Shown: in pieces, positions 1 through 13,567 of the stretch
How the letters are laid out: each line of letters begins with the position of its first letter
How positions within the stretch are numbered: the stretch's first letter is position 1
NCBI GenBank assembly: GCA_024138015.1
Contig: JAMXBB010000009.1
Span: 88,752,961-88,816,960, forward strand
Direction: 5' to 3'
DNA: 64,000 nt
From: Lumnitzera littorea
Lineage: Eukaryota; Streptophyta; Magnoliopsida; Myrtales; Combretaceae
The notes under the pieces: model-generated
The model's input: only the letters and a program-made list of their open reading frames with translations
Databases searched by the model: none
Told to the model about the DNA's origin: nothing
Position numbers and translations under genes: made by a program

Positions 1-869
1 TCATACATAATCTACGATCAATCTTAACATATATTAGTGGACGATGCACTTGCAATGCATATAGATTAAATTAAATTAAATTTATATCTTTAAAATTTAC
101 CATTATTTATTCGGTAAAAAATTATAATTTTTATTAAATAATATAAATATAAGTTAATTAATTTTTTTTCTATCTATATTTACTTTCAATCTTTTAGTTT
201 TTTACTTATTAGCAAATTAAGATTATGGACATAAATTTATCTATACAAGTAAACATAAATCATCATTATGATTATATTTCATCATAATCTGAATTTTAAC
301 CAATGTAATGTGCGCACGTAAAGCAAGACGAGAGAGAAAATAGAAAGAAAGAGATCATGAGATAAGCACCATATTGTATGAGAAAGATAATGGAGAAAGT
401 GTATTTTGAGATACGAGAAATTAATGAAAAAGAATGGATTGATATGTCAATTTTATATTTAGTATATAACAATTGTAGTTTTAATAAATTATTTTAATAT
501 TGGTTTTTTTACAATAAAACTTTAATCAGCGGGTTAAATGATAATGTTAGAAAGAATGATTATTTAAGCGCGGATTTGCTTTAATAATATAAGATAAGAT
601 ATAATATATTTTCAAAGAAATAGAAAGTAATTAAATCGGATCGTCCAAATCTGATCCAGCTGATTTCTTTTTCCTTTCCAGTCCAGTGCGCTTGATTCCG
701 TTAGGACGAGTCATCCCACTTTCCTATTTCGGCGGGAAACCCCATTCAATCCGCCCTTATATCCTTTTGCTACGTCTCGTACGTAAAATATGAAACGACA
801 AAGAAGAAGACGAAGAACGAGAACATAAACCAAACAAGCCATCACCAGAATCTCTAAACACAAACCGCC
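1..869 (+). promoter_or_regulatory. 5' flank and probable promoter of the MRS2-like gene
   Basis: The stretch is AT-rich non-coding DNA with no credible ORF. The last 200 bases before the ATG are richer in GC and pyrimidines, as plant proximal promoters and 5' leaders often are. A weak TATA-like word (ttatatcc) lies near 757-764. No other element can be assigned, and the transcription start is unknown. Confidence 0.4.
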
Positions 870-3800
870 ATGGCTTCTACTAGCCCTAGATCTTTCGCCG
901 GTGAATCACCCGAACAAGAGCAAGATCAAGAAGCGATTCAGCTTGCATCATCAGCAATTATTCAAAACCAAACTCAACAGGCCCAAACACGCCGTAAAAC
1001 CACCGGGACCAGGGTTTGGTTGGTGATATCGGAGTCTGGAGACTCTCATCTCGAAGAAGTTGAGAAACATTCCATCATGCGTTGGACTGGACTCCCTGCA
1101 CGTGACCTTAGGGTTTTGGATCCGGTTCTCTCCTATCCGTCCTCGATCCTTGGAAGAGAACGCGCGATTGTGGTGAATCTGGAGCATATTAAGGTCATTA
1201 TAACGGCTAAAGAGGTTTTGATGGTGCATTCCGCTAGTCCTTTGGTGCTCCAGTTCATTCAGGATCTCCATCGCCGTATCGAAAATCCTCAATCTCATTT
1301 TGCTCCTCATCAGGTTCTTGATCCAATGACTGGCAGCCTATTTCTATATATTGATTCATTTTAGTATCACCCTCGGGATGGTTAATCAATTTTATGTAAT
1401 TCTAACACGTATACAGAGTTTCACGTTGATAATATCATCTATTAGTCTCATTATTCAGATATTTATATCTCTGTGAACATGTTTCTTACTGTGTCGTGTT
1501 GTCATGTACCCTTAGGAATTACCGTCGCCATTTTATCTTTCTTACTCTATTATCTTGCAATGCGTAGCATATGTGAATGGATCCTTTTTACGTATCATAT
1601 ATTCGAAACTTTTTTTGTTTTTTTATTAACTTGTCAATATTAATTCCAATATATTTCATGTTTGTATAACAGCTTCTTTAAGGAAGCATTGAAGTATGAG
1701 ATAACCATCTAGTTAAAGTTATGTGGCTTTTTTTTTATATGTAATCGGATCACCGAAAAATGAACAAGAAACGTTACTGGGGTTACTTAAAAAATATGAT
1801 GAAGTACGTTTCACAGGATGAATTAGGTAATTCCGAATCATGAACTTGTTATGGGAACATGAGCATTGATCGAAAAAAGAATGCTGTGTTGCTTTCAAGA
1901 AGTTTATAGTCAGATGAGTCCCAGCAAACGTGTGGAAATATGTATTTTTGGGTTGTGAAAAGAATGGATAGGGAAGAAATCGTGTGAATGGGCTATGATT
2001 ATCTTGGTCTTTGGACTCTGCTAGTGAGTCCACTAGAGAATGGGATGTAGAACTGGAAGGGCAGTTGTCGCTAAACACTTCAAGATGCTTCCAGAGATTA
2101 CTTCATTTCCTCTTGATTTCAAAGGTTACATGCATTTGCTTCTTTAGATAAATAGTGGTGGACATTTTCCTGCGTTCTTACTGCATACCTTAAAGCATGG
2201 TTGATTTGGTACTCGTAGTCATGTATCATGTAGCTGTAACTCTAATGGAGATAAATTTTCACATAGATCAGTGGGCCACCACAATGAGGATTATGGTGAC
2301 ATTATAGTGATCCTAAATCATTTTGTGACGAGAAATATGTGGTTGAAGGGATAGATAGCAAAGACAGAGGAAAAAGGTGCCCCAATCTGATGGTATAGAG
2401 TTTGGCACCTATTGCCATATCATTGAAGCAGAATATGCCTCTGTGCTTCTTACATGGGAAGTAGAATCAAATATTTCAGATAACCTAATTCACTTGGCAT
2501 TTCAAACAATGAACATATGATGTTTATAGTATAGAGCTTGAAGCTATTGGATGGTTTGATTTACTAAAAAGTGAAGAAGAAATGGTTAACATGGCCTCTT
2601 TGAGGCCCCTAGGAACCACTTTAACAACATTGGGTGTGACTTGATAGAAAAAATATAATGTTAGATCTTTTCTCTCATTTTTAAATAATAGGAGTTTTTC
2701 AGACATAAAGTAAAGATAAGGGGTGTTTGCACTTCACCCTTCTTTTATTTATTTATATATTCATTTTGTATTCCTATTTGTAATCTTTTCTCCAATAGTT
2801 AAACCTGCATTGTATGTGAGAAAGAATCAAGCAATATCATTTCTTTGATAAATGTGTTAGAAATGATTTAGCTATGAAAAGATTTTCTTTTTCATAGAAT
2901 TTCTATTTTCCATCCTTTTCATATATGGGAAAAAATGGAGTCTTGATACATAGTTTCATGATTGCAAAAGGAACCAGAGAGAAATGATGAGCACAAGGAC
3001 AGGGAGGATGAGTTTGAGAACAAAGGACACTGTAGACAATCATCTCAGGGTACAGATGGTTCAGTTGGAGGCATGCTTAGTATTCCACAAAAAGATGAAG
3101 GTAAGAAGAGAAGCTGGTCCAATATGCTGGGTGGTGGGTGTCCAAAGGTGCTACCTTTTGAGTTCAGGGCACTTGAAGCATGTCTTGAATCTGCTTGCGG
3201 ATGTCTAGAATCTGAGGTACCATTTCGAGTGAGAAAAAGCTTTAGGAAGAAGTAATCCCGAGGATGATGAATGATGAAATTTTTGTATGGAAGTTCCTTA
3301 TTACTTGGATTAGACAAATGAAAAAATTTACGTGAAACATTTCTTAACTTTTATTTTACTGAAAAATTTGTTGAACTGTGCACAGACGAAGACCCTGGAG
3401 GAAGAGGCATACCCAGCATTAGATGAACTCACATCGAAAATTAGCACATTGAACCTTGAGCGTGTCCGACAAATAAAGAGCCGGTTGGTTGCAATATCTG
3501 GACGAGTCCAAAAGGTAATAAATGCCAGTCTGCTTGGCAAAACCCATCATCCGATGAAAAAATTGTATAGACTGAATTGCTAAGTACTCTCTTCTGAATT
3601 CAGAGAAACAGGCAATTTTAGTTATGTCATGAATATCTACTGCAGTTTCTAATTGATGGTTTCATTGATTTCGAATGTGAAACCAAATAGTCACTGTCTA
3701 ACAGGTTTTCTCGAGTGTTTAACCGGTTCCTGAGCATGTCTGAATAGATAATCTACCTGGAACCTCCTGTTTGCATGGTTTTACTTCTTATTTTTAAAAT

Positions 3801-4959
3801 TGACTTGAGCCTCCTGAAATTTTACAGAGTGAATGGATATAGTCTCAGTTGCTTGAAAACACTCCTTGTGCAAATAAGGTCCTTTCATTCCACCCATGAG
3901 ATTAAACTTGTGCTGTGGATTCGATTTCTTTTACAATTAAATTCTTGATGCTGATATTACTTCTAATCCAAGAATATTTAAGCCTGACAGTAACTTTCTT
4001 GTGAGAATATTCCTAAAGCAAAAGGCCATGGAGAAAACATAATCAAACTTTCTGAAGATGTTTCTCTCACCATGCTGTTACTTATATTCTCTTCTATTTG
4101 TTGTAGGTGAGAGATGAGCTGGAACACCTACTTGATGATGACCATGATATGGCCGAAATGCACTTGACAGAAAAGCTACTTGCTCGCTCATTAGATCCCA
4201 CATCAATCAAAGAAGAAGTAGAGAAGGCTGCATCTGATGGAAAACATAAAAGGTGAGGAATGGTAATCTAATACATTTTGACGAGTTGGGAACACCAGAC
4301 TGGTAAAGGAATGCGCTTGGAGTGTATTTAGTGTGTTCTTTTCAATTTTCAACTGAAGACCAAAAAAAATCTCTAGGATGAGTGGCTGAGAAATCCCAAA
4401 ATTTACCAATTTATGAAGTCCGATTATGTCATAATTTGTATTCCTTATCATCTCCTCCAATTTTTCTGAAATTGTTTCTCTGTTTCTGCTGCTGTATGAG
4501 ATACCAGACTTTAAATTGAAATGCTAACAATAATGAAACAGGTTTGAAGAATCTGCCCAAGAAGAATGCGATGATTCAGAGGTTAACAATGGCTTTAAGC
4601 CTAGCATCGTGGAGCTGGAGATGCTTCTAGAAGCGTATTTTGCTCAAATTGATGGTATCTCGCATAGACTGTCTGATATGAATGAGTACGTTGATGACAC
4701 CGAGGATTGTATCAACATCATGTTGGATGATAAGCAGAATCAGCTGCTTCAAATGGGAGTTATGCTGTCTGTTGCAAACATGATTGTGAATGCTGGCATT
4801 GTGGTTGTTGGACTCTTTGGGATGAACATCAACATCACTCTCTTTGACGACAAACCTATTAAATTTTGGGAAACCACCATTGGTACGGTTGGAGGCTGCA
4901 TCGTGATGTATCTGATAGCAGTTGGATGGGGTAAGAAAAGAAACCTTTTGGCTTTGTAG
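870..4959 (+). CDS. MRS2: MRS2/CorA-type magnesium transporter, five exons, 460 aa (MRS2-3-like)
   Basis: Mg2+ channel of the plant MRS2/MGT family, which works as a pentamer in a cell membrane. Exons by GT-AG sites and phase: 870-1313, 2971-3216, 3386-3514, 4107-4252, 4542-4959. They join without a stop to 1383 bp. The N-terminal cytosolic part has the family block around GLPARDLRVLDP and LGRERAIVVNLEHIK (about residues 75-110), then LPFEFRALEACLE, a long helix (STLNLERVRQIKSRL) and DELEHLLDDD. Two C-terminal membrane segments follow (about 393-414 and 430-452). The diagnostic GMN is at residues 415-417 (bases 4819-4827) and the tail is basic (GKKR). Length is normal for the family. The N-terminal block most resembles the MRS2-3 branch from memory; the exact paralogue is inferred. 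Intron 1 is the longest (1657 bp). Expression was not testable. The start is the first ATG in frame, in the good context gccATGgc. Confidence 0.93.
1314..2970 (+). other. Intron 1 of the MRS2-like gene
   Basis: Begins GT after CATCAG and ends AG before the codon for Glu-149. It is 1657 bp and T-rich, and short ORFs on either strand look accidental. I see no transposon or RNA gene in it. Long first introns in plants can carry expression-enhancing signals, but nothing specific is visible here. Confidence 0.8.
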
Positions 4960-5640
4960 TCGGAACCTGGTTTTTGTAGGATATTTTGATTGCTTTAAGT
5001 GTATACGAGTCCCACATACATTGCTTAGGAATGACTGTACATCAAAGACAAACATCACCTACCAGTTTTCTTCCCTTACTAGACATTGATTAAGACTAAC
5101 TTCTGGACATCATGTTATGTAGAATCTTCCTTTTGATAGGCTGCAAAATTATGCGTCAATGGAGATTGCTTTTCCCTGATTCGAGTACATTGCAATCTTG
5201 AATGTCTTATGTGATTGTTCAACTCGTTCTTTGCATGCATTTCTAGAGGTACAGAAGATTGAGAGGCAAGTTGTATAAGATGGTAATCGTTTGGCTTGAT
5301 GGAAATATTTCCCTGAGTATAAAGAGGATAAAATGGAAATAAATGCAAAATAAAAATTCACAGATGGAGTTCTGGCCTCTGTAGGATGAAGGCAAAACAA
5401 ACATTATTCTCCCGCTAGGGTGAACTGTACACGTTCCCTCTCAAACCATAACATGGCGGGAATGTCGCTGCATAGAATGCTTCAATTAGTATGGTCATCT
5501 GCACTGAGAACTCATTGATACAAAGAATAAGGCTTTTAGCATCCATTAGCTTGCGTCATGATCATGAAGAATCTTCCACCGCAGGTGAGAATCTAAAACG
5601 TTGAATAAGCGTTCTGTGGATAGAAAGAAGACGAATAATC
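4960..5640 (+). other. 3' UTR and downstream flank of the MRS2-like gene
   Basis: No coding sequence. Candidate plant polyadenylation signals (aataaa-like) sit near 5337-5355 (aaataaatg, aaataaaaa). The base composition is closer to the gene than to the AT-rich DNA further on, which suggests that the transcript ends somewhere here. The end point is not determinable. Confidence 0.35.
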
Positions 5641-7565
5641 TTGACCTCTTTTTCTTTTTACTTGGCTTTCCATACATATGGTTTGTTCATACTTCCTGGA
5701 AAATCTCACTAAAATAGAAAGAACTAGGGCAGACAATTCGTATTAATGTGTTATATTTGGATTTAAATAGGTTTATATCTAAAGAATTTTAACTTGTAAC
5801 ATGAATTATTTATTAATTATGTTTGAAAATCTAAACTTATAAATTGACCTAATTAATAAATGTGTTTTGTATCTAGTTATTGACTAAAAATATCAAAAAT
5901 AGATCAGGACGTAGTTATATTGTTTATTAAAACAACTGGAACAAAAGTCTTAATGAAATTAAAGTATAGAAGAACAAATTGTATATACTTTCAAATATGA
6001 CAAATCATGATGCAACAAACAAAAATCTTAAATAAAGTAAGTTTAATTAAACATAATGAAATAGTCCATTGTTCCATTTGCTGCATCACGTTAGTTTGTT
6101 TAGTTGAGCCACGGTCTAATATGATATTAGTGACGATATTCGAATCAACCACATTCTTTGTTAGAATGTGTAGGGAAATAAAATATGTAATATAAATGTG
6201 TTAAAAGAAACATGCTTAACATTTTAGAAAATATAAGATCACCTTCTAAGAAAGATAGCAACAATATAAGACATCACAAAATAATAGTTGTACATTATAT
6301 TAAAGAGGAGATCGTAGATAAACTCATGGCATATTAAAGTCGATCATTACACAAGCCATGATTGGGGATTCTAAAGTATAAACAAAACCATAGAAATTTC
6401 TTAAGTTTCCATATTTCACTATTGGAAGTACAAAAGTAAAATAAAAGATATAAATTGCACAAGATTATTATTAGAATTAGGTTATAACTTAGGCCAAAAC
6501 CTTGAAATAATATTAACAACCCTTATCTTTAACGGGTTGGCTAGTTCCTAAATCGGCTTGAGTGCTAGGTCCAAACCTAAATACATGTATTAATAGGTTA
6601 AAATGGTTTGACATATTTATCATTCGTGTTAAGTTTCTTTACTATAAACTAATTTACATTCGTCTCATATTGTGTCCAAATTGGCAGGTTATATGCTAAA
6701 TTACCGACCCTCTTAAGTTGCATGAGGCTTATGCTCCACTAGCATTTAAATGTACATCTATAACAATCTCTTCTAATAATTATACACATCAAAACTCCCT
6801 TATGACCTATCTACCACTCCACTTTATGGAACACCGAGGAAGGATATTACCTAACTAGTTATTAGACTAGGTTTATTGTGAGTGTCTTGGATTGCTTTGT
6901 TAAGGATAAAGAATGCTTGTTAAGTTCCTTTAGCAATATTACAAGTTCCTTAGCCAATGTAAGTTTTTTTGACGAGGAATGTTCTTAGCCTACTTTCTTT
7001 CATTTTTTTTTTCTTGAAATTTTTAATTGATTAAGTGTGTCATTGAGACACATGAAAATGTTTAAAAAAATGTTAAGAAACTTCTATAAAGGACTCAAAG
7101 ATGAAGTGGTGAGTTCTTTGGGCAAGAGAGCTCTTAAGATATTGATATAACATTTAAAAACTTAAAAGGAGTTCCTTTGTATTAAACATTATCTTATGGA
7201 ACGTTCACTAAGTAAAGTTCCCCTTTGCAAGGTCCTGAATCTTAAGGTCCTCTTTGGATTCACAATGCATTGTCACTTCTTCTTAGAAAAATATTTTGCC
7301 AAAGTATTATAATGATTTGATAAAATAATATCACATTTACTATTTAAGTTTATCAGTTTTTTTTTTAACTATACATCTAAACCTTTGACTTATTAAATTA
7401 TACACCTACTTCAATTCAAAACATTACCATTACTACCTCTATTGTCTCTTTCTACCTTTGTTACCTCATTTGAAATTCTACCAATTCCATTATTTTACTT
7501 CAATTTTTTGTTCTAAAAATTTCTACTTAGACATTGACATGAAGTGTGAGGGTATGTTTATAAGG

Positions 7566-7605
7566 GGTGCTTGGTAGCTTGGTATAGATTCCCGTACCAA
7601 GCACC
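7566..7605. repeat. Perfect 11-bp inverted repeat
   Basis: GGTGCTTGGTA at 7566-7576 pairs with TACCAAGCACC at 7595-7605 across an 18-base loop. Related words (ggtgctta, aggtgctt) follow to about 7665. It could be a remnant of a small transposon end. No gene context is visible. Confidence 0.55.
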
Positions 7606-8410
7606 TCATATTCCTTTATAGTTTCCTAGCACCATACGGTGCTTAGAAGTGCTAAGGTGCTTAATTAAGCGTCCCATCTTAGCTCTTGGATTGAAAAAAT
7701 CACCATAAAAAATTACTTTTAGCGAAATAACTGTCTCCTAATAGAGCTTTGAGGCTTGACAAGCTAAGGTCGTGACTTAAGAAATGTACAACTTACAAAG
7801 GATTTAATAGATAAGTTGATGTTACCTTTAGACTCACACATGTCCGGAAGATATTAGTCTTCATACTTATACAAAATCTCTTAGCTTCAAATGCTAACCT
7901 TTTAAAGATATCACCAATTTTTTTGGCTTTATCTCCTAATGGATGATAACCCGTGAGTGCCAATAATAGAGACTGGATAGGAGATCATGTAGAAACCTCT
8001 ATGCAGTTATTACAAATAAGAAGTGTGAAACTAAAAAACACATTTAACATCCTTTGAGAGAATTCTTCAACAAAAGCATAAATAAAAAATTTTATCCACT
8101 CTAGTTGTAGCTGAATACCGCTTACAAAACAATTTCACGTGTATTTTTAAGGTTATGAAGAGACGCTTCATGACAATATAAAGGAATCCATCATGAACGA
8201 AAGCATCTTCCATCTTGATAAATTTGATAAATTAGATGTAAAATGATATCTTTTCATAATTATCTATTTAGACAAAAAGAGCATATAAGTAATAGTCATG
8301 TAATACAATTAAAATGACCATGTTACCCTCGTTTTCTCTTCCAACTTACATCTGTTATGTTTAAGTTAACTATACTATCCATTTCATCGCATCTACTATA
8401 CACCTACAAC

Positions 8411-8450
8411 TCTCTCTCTCACATACTCTCTCTCTTTCTCTCTCTTTTTC
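8411..8450. repeat. CT microsatellite
   Basis: Interrupted (CT)n tract. It ends a few bases before the target site of the large copia element. Confidence 0.85.
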
Positions 8451-9056
8451 TAATCCATCTGTGAAGATTGTTGAATCAAAAGTTCACTAATTGATTTTGA
8501 TGAAAGAAAAACAAAAGTAGCTGATTAAACTAAGTTTTATTTGACTATATTGAGTTATTGATTAATTTGCTTAATAATTAAATATATCAATTGACTCTAT
8601 AAGATATTTAATCTTTTGAGTGATGATTAAATGATCTTGAAGTTGAATTGCAAAGTGTATTCATTCCTTATGTGTTAAAAGTATTTTTAGGTAACACTTG
8701 GCTTACCAACATGATAACTTAAGGAAGAATTAAGCTGACACTATAAAGCTCTAGATAAAAAAAGGAAGAACTCTCTGATCACGAAGCGTCAACATGTAAG
8801 TACACTTGCTGGTAGTGCATTTGTTTACCAGCATGCCGGTAATCCTGTTACGGGTAACCGTTGGAGCATTTAATACACGATAACAAGAAGAGTTCAATGA
8901 GTTGAGATAAATGCTCAACAACTTGACTAAAGAGAATCAAGAAATGATATTTTACTACAATCAAAAGATATTCTCTTACATTTTTTTAGCTTCATTACTT
9001 ATCTTTTGTCTTTTGTACTCTTTACTTGCAATCAAACAAAAGAGACCTAATGTATA

Positions 9057-12000
9057 TGTAAGACTCACAATTAGTTACCCAAAGTTTGGCTTATCAAATT
9101 TAGGGTGATTGGTTAAAGGATTTGATCAAGTTTAAATTATCAAATAAAACTAGAAATATTAGTAAAAATGACCCCTTAAGTTTGAATTTAAGAAAATAAG
9201 TAATAAAATAAAAGAATATAAAATTTTCAAATTTTAAGTATATTACTCATTATTTATCAAAAATGCATAAAATGTATTCTGATAATTAACAAATTAATAG
9301 AGATAAATTATATATATACTAAAAATCATAAAATAACCTAAATAATATTTAAGAATATTTATTTATACTATATATGAATTTACATGTAGGTAAAAATATG
9401 TGTAATTACTTAAAATACGTAAAATGTGCTAAAATAATACTAAATAATTAAAGAAAATTCATATTTAATTAAGGAAAAATCAAGAAAAATATAGAAAAAT
9501 GAGAAAAAGTCCAGAAGTGGGGTGTGGCAATCTGAAAATTAAAGAAGGAAATTAACCAATTAAATTTAGCCAAATAGAAAGTCAAAAAGAAGAAGAAATA
9601 AGGCAATTGTCAAATCAATTTAATGCATAATAATTTCCCTAAAGCTCTATAAATACCCCAAATTTTTCAGAAGCTCATTTTGGATGTTAAGAAGTTTAGA
9701 AAATTAGAGAGAGATGAAATTGAGAGTAAATTAAGGTTTTACAAAAATTTAGTAAAAATCTATGTAGTTAAGGCTTCTAAAGAGAACCCAAAGCCAACGA
9801 GCCGTTGAAAGTAGAAGGCCACCACCACCACACAGTGGTGGTAGCGCCCAGGTAGGCGGGCATACCCATGGCCACCGACGGTGGCCGAAGCCACCTAAAC
9901 CAATAAGTTTGATTTCTAGCCCGATTTTATGTAATTTTATAAGAATAGTAAATATTCTTAGAAAATTATGAATTTCATAATTTTAGAATATTTTAGTATG
10001 TAGTTTTTATGAAAAATATTATTTTGATGAAAATATATCCTATGATATATGGTTCTTAAGAAATCATGTAAAACTAAGTATATTTTGGTTTAGAAATAAA
10101 TTACTTTATGAGTGTAGCTTTGAATCCAAAATTTTTGTATAGACTACTTAGGTGATATAGAATAGTGGCACGAAGCCTTTTTTCAAAAATGAATTTTTGA
10201 AAATTTTAGATAATTTTTAGGCCTTAAAATGAGGCATAAAATGGGTAATTTAGGATTAATTAAATAATTAAATGGTTAATTACTAATTTAATGAATAATT
10301 ATATGTTTTAAGATATTGAAATCTAATGAAGTATGATACTTGTAGTATTTAGGGTATTAGATATAATTATTAGGCTAATTATGTAATAAATAAGTAATAA
10401 GGAAAAATAGTAAATTTTAAGTTAATTTTGTAAATTAGGGTAATTAGGTGTAAAATTTGATTTAAGATGAATTTAGACATTTTGAAATGATAATTGATGT
10501 TGGGAGATGGTAATTAGAGTAATAAAAATATTAGATGTGTATTATGTACATAATAAGTTATAGTACATAATATGCAATTATTGAAAATATAATAAATAGG
10601 AGATATTAGAATAAAAATTGATATTATATAAATAATAGGGATATATAATAAATCTGATAGAAATCTTAAATTTATGCAATTATATGAAAAATGTAAAAAT
10701 TTCTCACATCAGGAATAAATTCAGTACACTAATAAGGATTTAAGTGTACTGGATGGAATAAAATATTGACTAGGGGTAGTTATGGTATTTAGGATATTTG
10801 GAAGTAATGTGATTAATTTCATATTATGAGTTAAAACGAGTTTCTAAGGTTTGGATATAAAATAGTACTACAACCTAATTTAGAAATCGATGTGGAAACT
10901 GAACCCAAAACTAGCCCCAAACCAAGAATAATTATAAAATATTTGAGAACCTAAATAATTAGATACATTAAACCTTAAACTAAGGATAACAATAAGCGTT
11001 ATGGGATAAAACAAACTTATAACAATTATATCAAAATAGAGACAACGTTGGTATTATAGGGATCATTAGTAATGGACTGAACGAATCCTACCTTAAGTAA
11101 GCAAGCGATGAGTCGAGGTAAGTTGGGATTAATACAGTGTTGTATTTTGGAGGCTTGAATTTATACTTGATTGTGCTTGTTTTGAGCTGATGATATGATT
11201 TTGACTTGCTACTTGGCTTGTATTGTATGATTTGTATGAAATGATTGATCATCCTAAACTGGACCTAATCAAATATACAACCTGTAATCATAATTGGACC
11301 TACATAGCAACCCATTAGGGGAAACTTAGGATTCTCTGACTAAATACCGACCCCTTCGAAAGGAATAATGTTGGATAATATAATAGGTCTCTTCTTCATC
11401 CTTAATCAAACTAAGTAACAGGTGAAGAGGTCGCGACAAGGGTGAAATTAATGGTTCGAAGGTAGTTGCGGGAGAAGCGGTGTCTCCATTGCACAAGTCT
11501 GAGTTTGGTCGTGAGCTGTTGCATTAATGGTAACTCCTCAACCCGAATTAAAGCGAGCATAATTTCTCTAATCTTACAACGGGCCGGACAACGTCATGCG
11601 ATGGTATTTGCTTGAACATGCATTGCATCTAATAAGTTGGTTGATAATCTTGTTTGTGATTGTGGTATAGTTTTAAGTCCTCCATCCTAACTTACTGAGT
11701 TGTGGTTGCTCACATCCTTATATACATCGTTGCAGGTGTTGGCTAAGAAGCGACTTACAACTACTCTGAAGCTAGCAACTGTTAGATCTCGTGGAGTGAG
11801 GAAAAACATTTGAAGAATAGACATATATTTTTAAGGTCCAAGCTCTTATCTTAGAATTTTTCTTTTCTGAATAATGTATTAACTAGGAAATAGATTATGG
11901 TGAAATGTTGTAAATGTTAATTGTAATAACTGAATTCTAGTGTATATATATATTTTCTTACTTTCTTAGGTAAATGATTTATTTAAATTACGAACTGTTT

Positions 12001-12130
12001 ACTTCAAAGCGAGTTAGTCGTGAATGCCTTGTGTAAAGTAGGTCTAAGATGGCGGATGTATGGTAGGCTTCTATCTTAGAATGGTTTGCATGGCGGGACT
12101 ATTACGACTTTGCCACTTTAGAGCGTGACA
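9057..12130 (+). mobile_element. Solo LTR, 3.07 kb, Ty3/gypsy (Tekay/Del-like)
   Basis: It interrupts the copia 5' LTR, begins TGTAAGACTC and ends GCGTGACA. Flanks are GTATA (9052-9056) and GTGTA (12131-12135). The uninterrupted 3' LTR of the copia shows that the target was probably GTGTA, so the left copy has one G-to-A change. Inside is a TATA box (TATAAATA at 9648-9655). Near 11115 a splice-donor-like GAGGTAAGT is followed near 11735 by an acceptor-like TTGCAG, as in long chromovirus LTRs. No PBS or coding domain is present, so it is a solo LTR. Lineage is inferred from length and style. Confidence 0.8.
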
Positions 12131-12408
12131 GTGTAGTGCTTGAAAGTTTTTACATTTGTAATCTTGAGAGAGAGAAAAGCATTATATTTGAGTTTGTTAT
12201 CTGTAAAAGTGATTGTGTAAGCTTGTGTAGCTCCTAGAGCATTATGTTGAAAAGTTAATAAAGCGGTGTGAATTCCTTAATTGGAGGTATTGTGAGTCCA
12301 TGGAGACTAGGAAGCAGTTTGAAGTCCACGTTATATCTGAGCTTAAACTTCTCTATCCCTATCTTTTTTAATTTCTGTACTTATTATTGTTTTATCATTA
12401 ATACGGAT

Positions 12409-13374
12409 CGAAGGCAGCATAACTCGAAAAGGCAGAATGGGTCGAATGGGTATGACAGACAAGGAGTAAGATGGTTAATTTTGACGGTAAATGTGAATGG
12501 ATATAACTCACTAAAACATAAACACAATTAGGGGTTTGAGCTCGAAATAGGGTTCTATATAACTCACAAACACTAAATGTTGCTTTGGATTCAAATGAAG
12601 GTTAGATGTAATTCACTAACCAATTCAAATGGAAGGGGTTTGCCACAATCTTGAGGACAAGATCATAAGAACATAGGGATGATTAAAGAGTTTGATCTAC
12701 ATACAATAATTCAATAATGTTAGCTCAAGAGTAGCCTTGCTCAAAAAGGGTACATGCAATAATTCGATAATGTTAGCTTAAGAGTAGCCTTACTAAAAAA
12801 GGGAAAGATTCCAAAACACAGGAATATACTTTCTATCTGATTTTGTATATTGACGTCCATCTATATCTCTATATATTTTGATGTTTACAGATGTTGCTAT
12901 TTATAGCAAGTCCTAAACCCTAGTGGCAAAAGTGTAAATAATGTATATGGCCTTAAATCCTAAAGAATTGGGCCCATAAATAAAACAAAGGAAAACGTAT
13001 CCAAGAATACAAAACCGTGTATTTTACAGGGAAATTTGGCATGTCCTGGAAGGAGTAGTATTCGAACCAAACGGGGTTAGCAGTTGAATGTACGGGTTCG
13101 GGTAAGAGTTCCCGAAGTCTTGCAGTATTTGGTTGAGATACTAGAAAAGTCAGTCTATAATTGCTAAGTCCTAGAATTAGCCGGATAAGTCTCTCGATGC
13201 TGTATCAAGTGGTTCTTTAGTTCCAAGTACTTGGCCTTACGGTATTTTGGCACCTTGGGTGACGACAGACTCGATGTTAGGTGTTTATCTTCCTCCCTCT
13301 CGCCTTTCTGGCTGCAACTTGGCTTCAGACAGGTCTTCTACAGCTTGGATGTAGTCAAAAGATGATTCCCATCA
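12409..13374 (-). mobile_element. Solo LTR, 0.97 kb, same family as elements 32977-36761 and 59918-64000
   Basis: Flanked by ATCAT at 12404-12408 and 13375-13379, and read on -. It begins TGATGGGAATC and ends GTATTA (CA decayed to TA). The - strand TATA region (TATAAATA, plus positions 12898-12905, followed by gcaacatctgtaa) closely matches the LTRs at 32977 and 35893 (tataaatagcaacatttgtaa). The text just upstream also matches (ggatttaaggcc, ttgccac). It holds a 52-bp tandem duplication at 12699-12802. Confidence 0.85.
12699..12802. repeat. Two-copy 52-bp tandem duplication inside the solo LTR
   Basis: The unit beginning tacatacaataattc at 12699 recurs at 12751 with a few substitutions; both copies contain aagagtagcctt. 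It is private to this LTR copy. Confidence 0.75.
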
Positions 13375-13509
13375 ATCATTGTCTTGATCATTCTTGTTAT
13401 TGTATTTAATTAGAAATTTCAAAAAGAATTGGAATTTTTCCTAGAACTCAATTCACTACCCCCTCCCCCCCTACTCGCCCCTCTTGAGTTTAGCTTAATG
13501 TTCTTCAAT

Positions 13510-13521
13510 TGGTATCTGAAG
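13510..13521 (+). other. Primer-binding site of the copia element
   Basis: TGGTATCTGAAG starts two bases after the LTR end. It is a decayed match to TGGTATCAGAGC, the complement of the initiator-Met tRNA 3' end used by most plant copia elements. Confidence 0.8.
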
Positions 13522-13567
13522 TAGTTTCTAATCACTTGCTTAACTGCATATTAGAGTAAAGGTCATA

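Larger units (their letters stand above)
5641..8463. other. AT-rich intergenic DNA
   Basis: No gene can be supported. The longest ORFs are about 60 codons without recognisable protein character. It may hold decayed transposon pieces, but I see no paired termini. One perfect 11-bp inverted repeat lies at 7566-7605. Confidence 0.5.
8469..13507 (+). repeat. 5' LTR of the copia element, split by two solo LTRs
   Basis: The LTR pieces are 8469-9056, 12131-12408 and 13375-13507. After removing the insertions and one copy of each target repeat, about 989 bp remain, close to the 3' LTR (43679-44680, 1002 bp). The match includes the start (TGTTGAATCAAAAG against TGTTAAATCAAAGG), the block around gagagagaaaagcatta and the CA end. 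Confidence 0.92.

Noticed and set aside
4627..5058. 143-codon ORF on the - strand
   Set aside because: Antisense shadow of the last MRS2 exon, without protein character.
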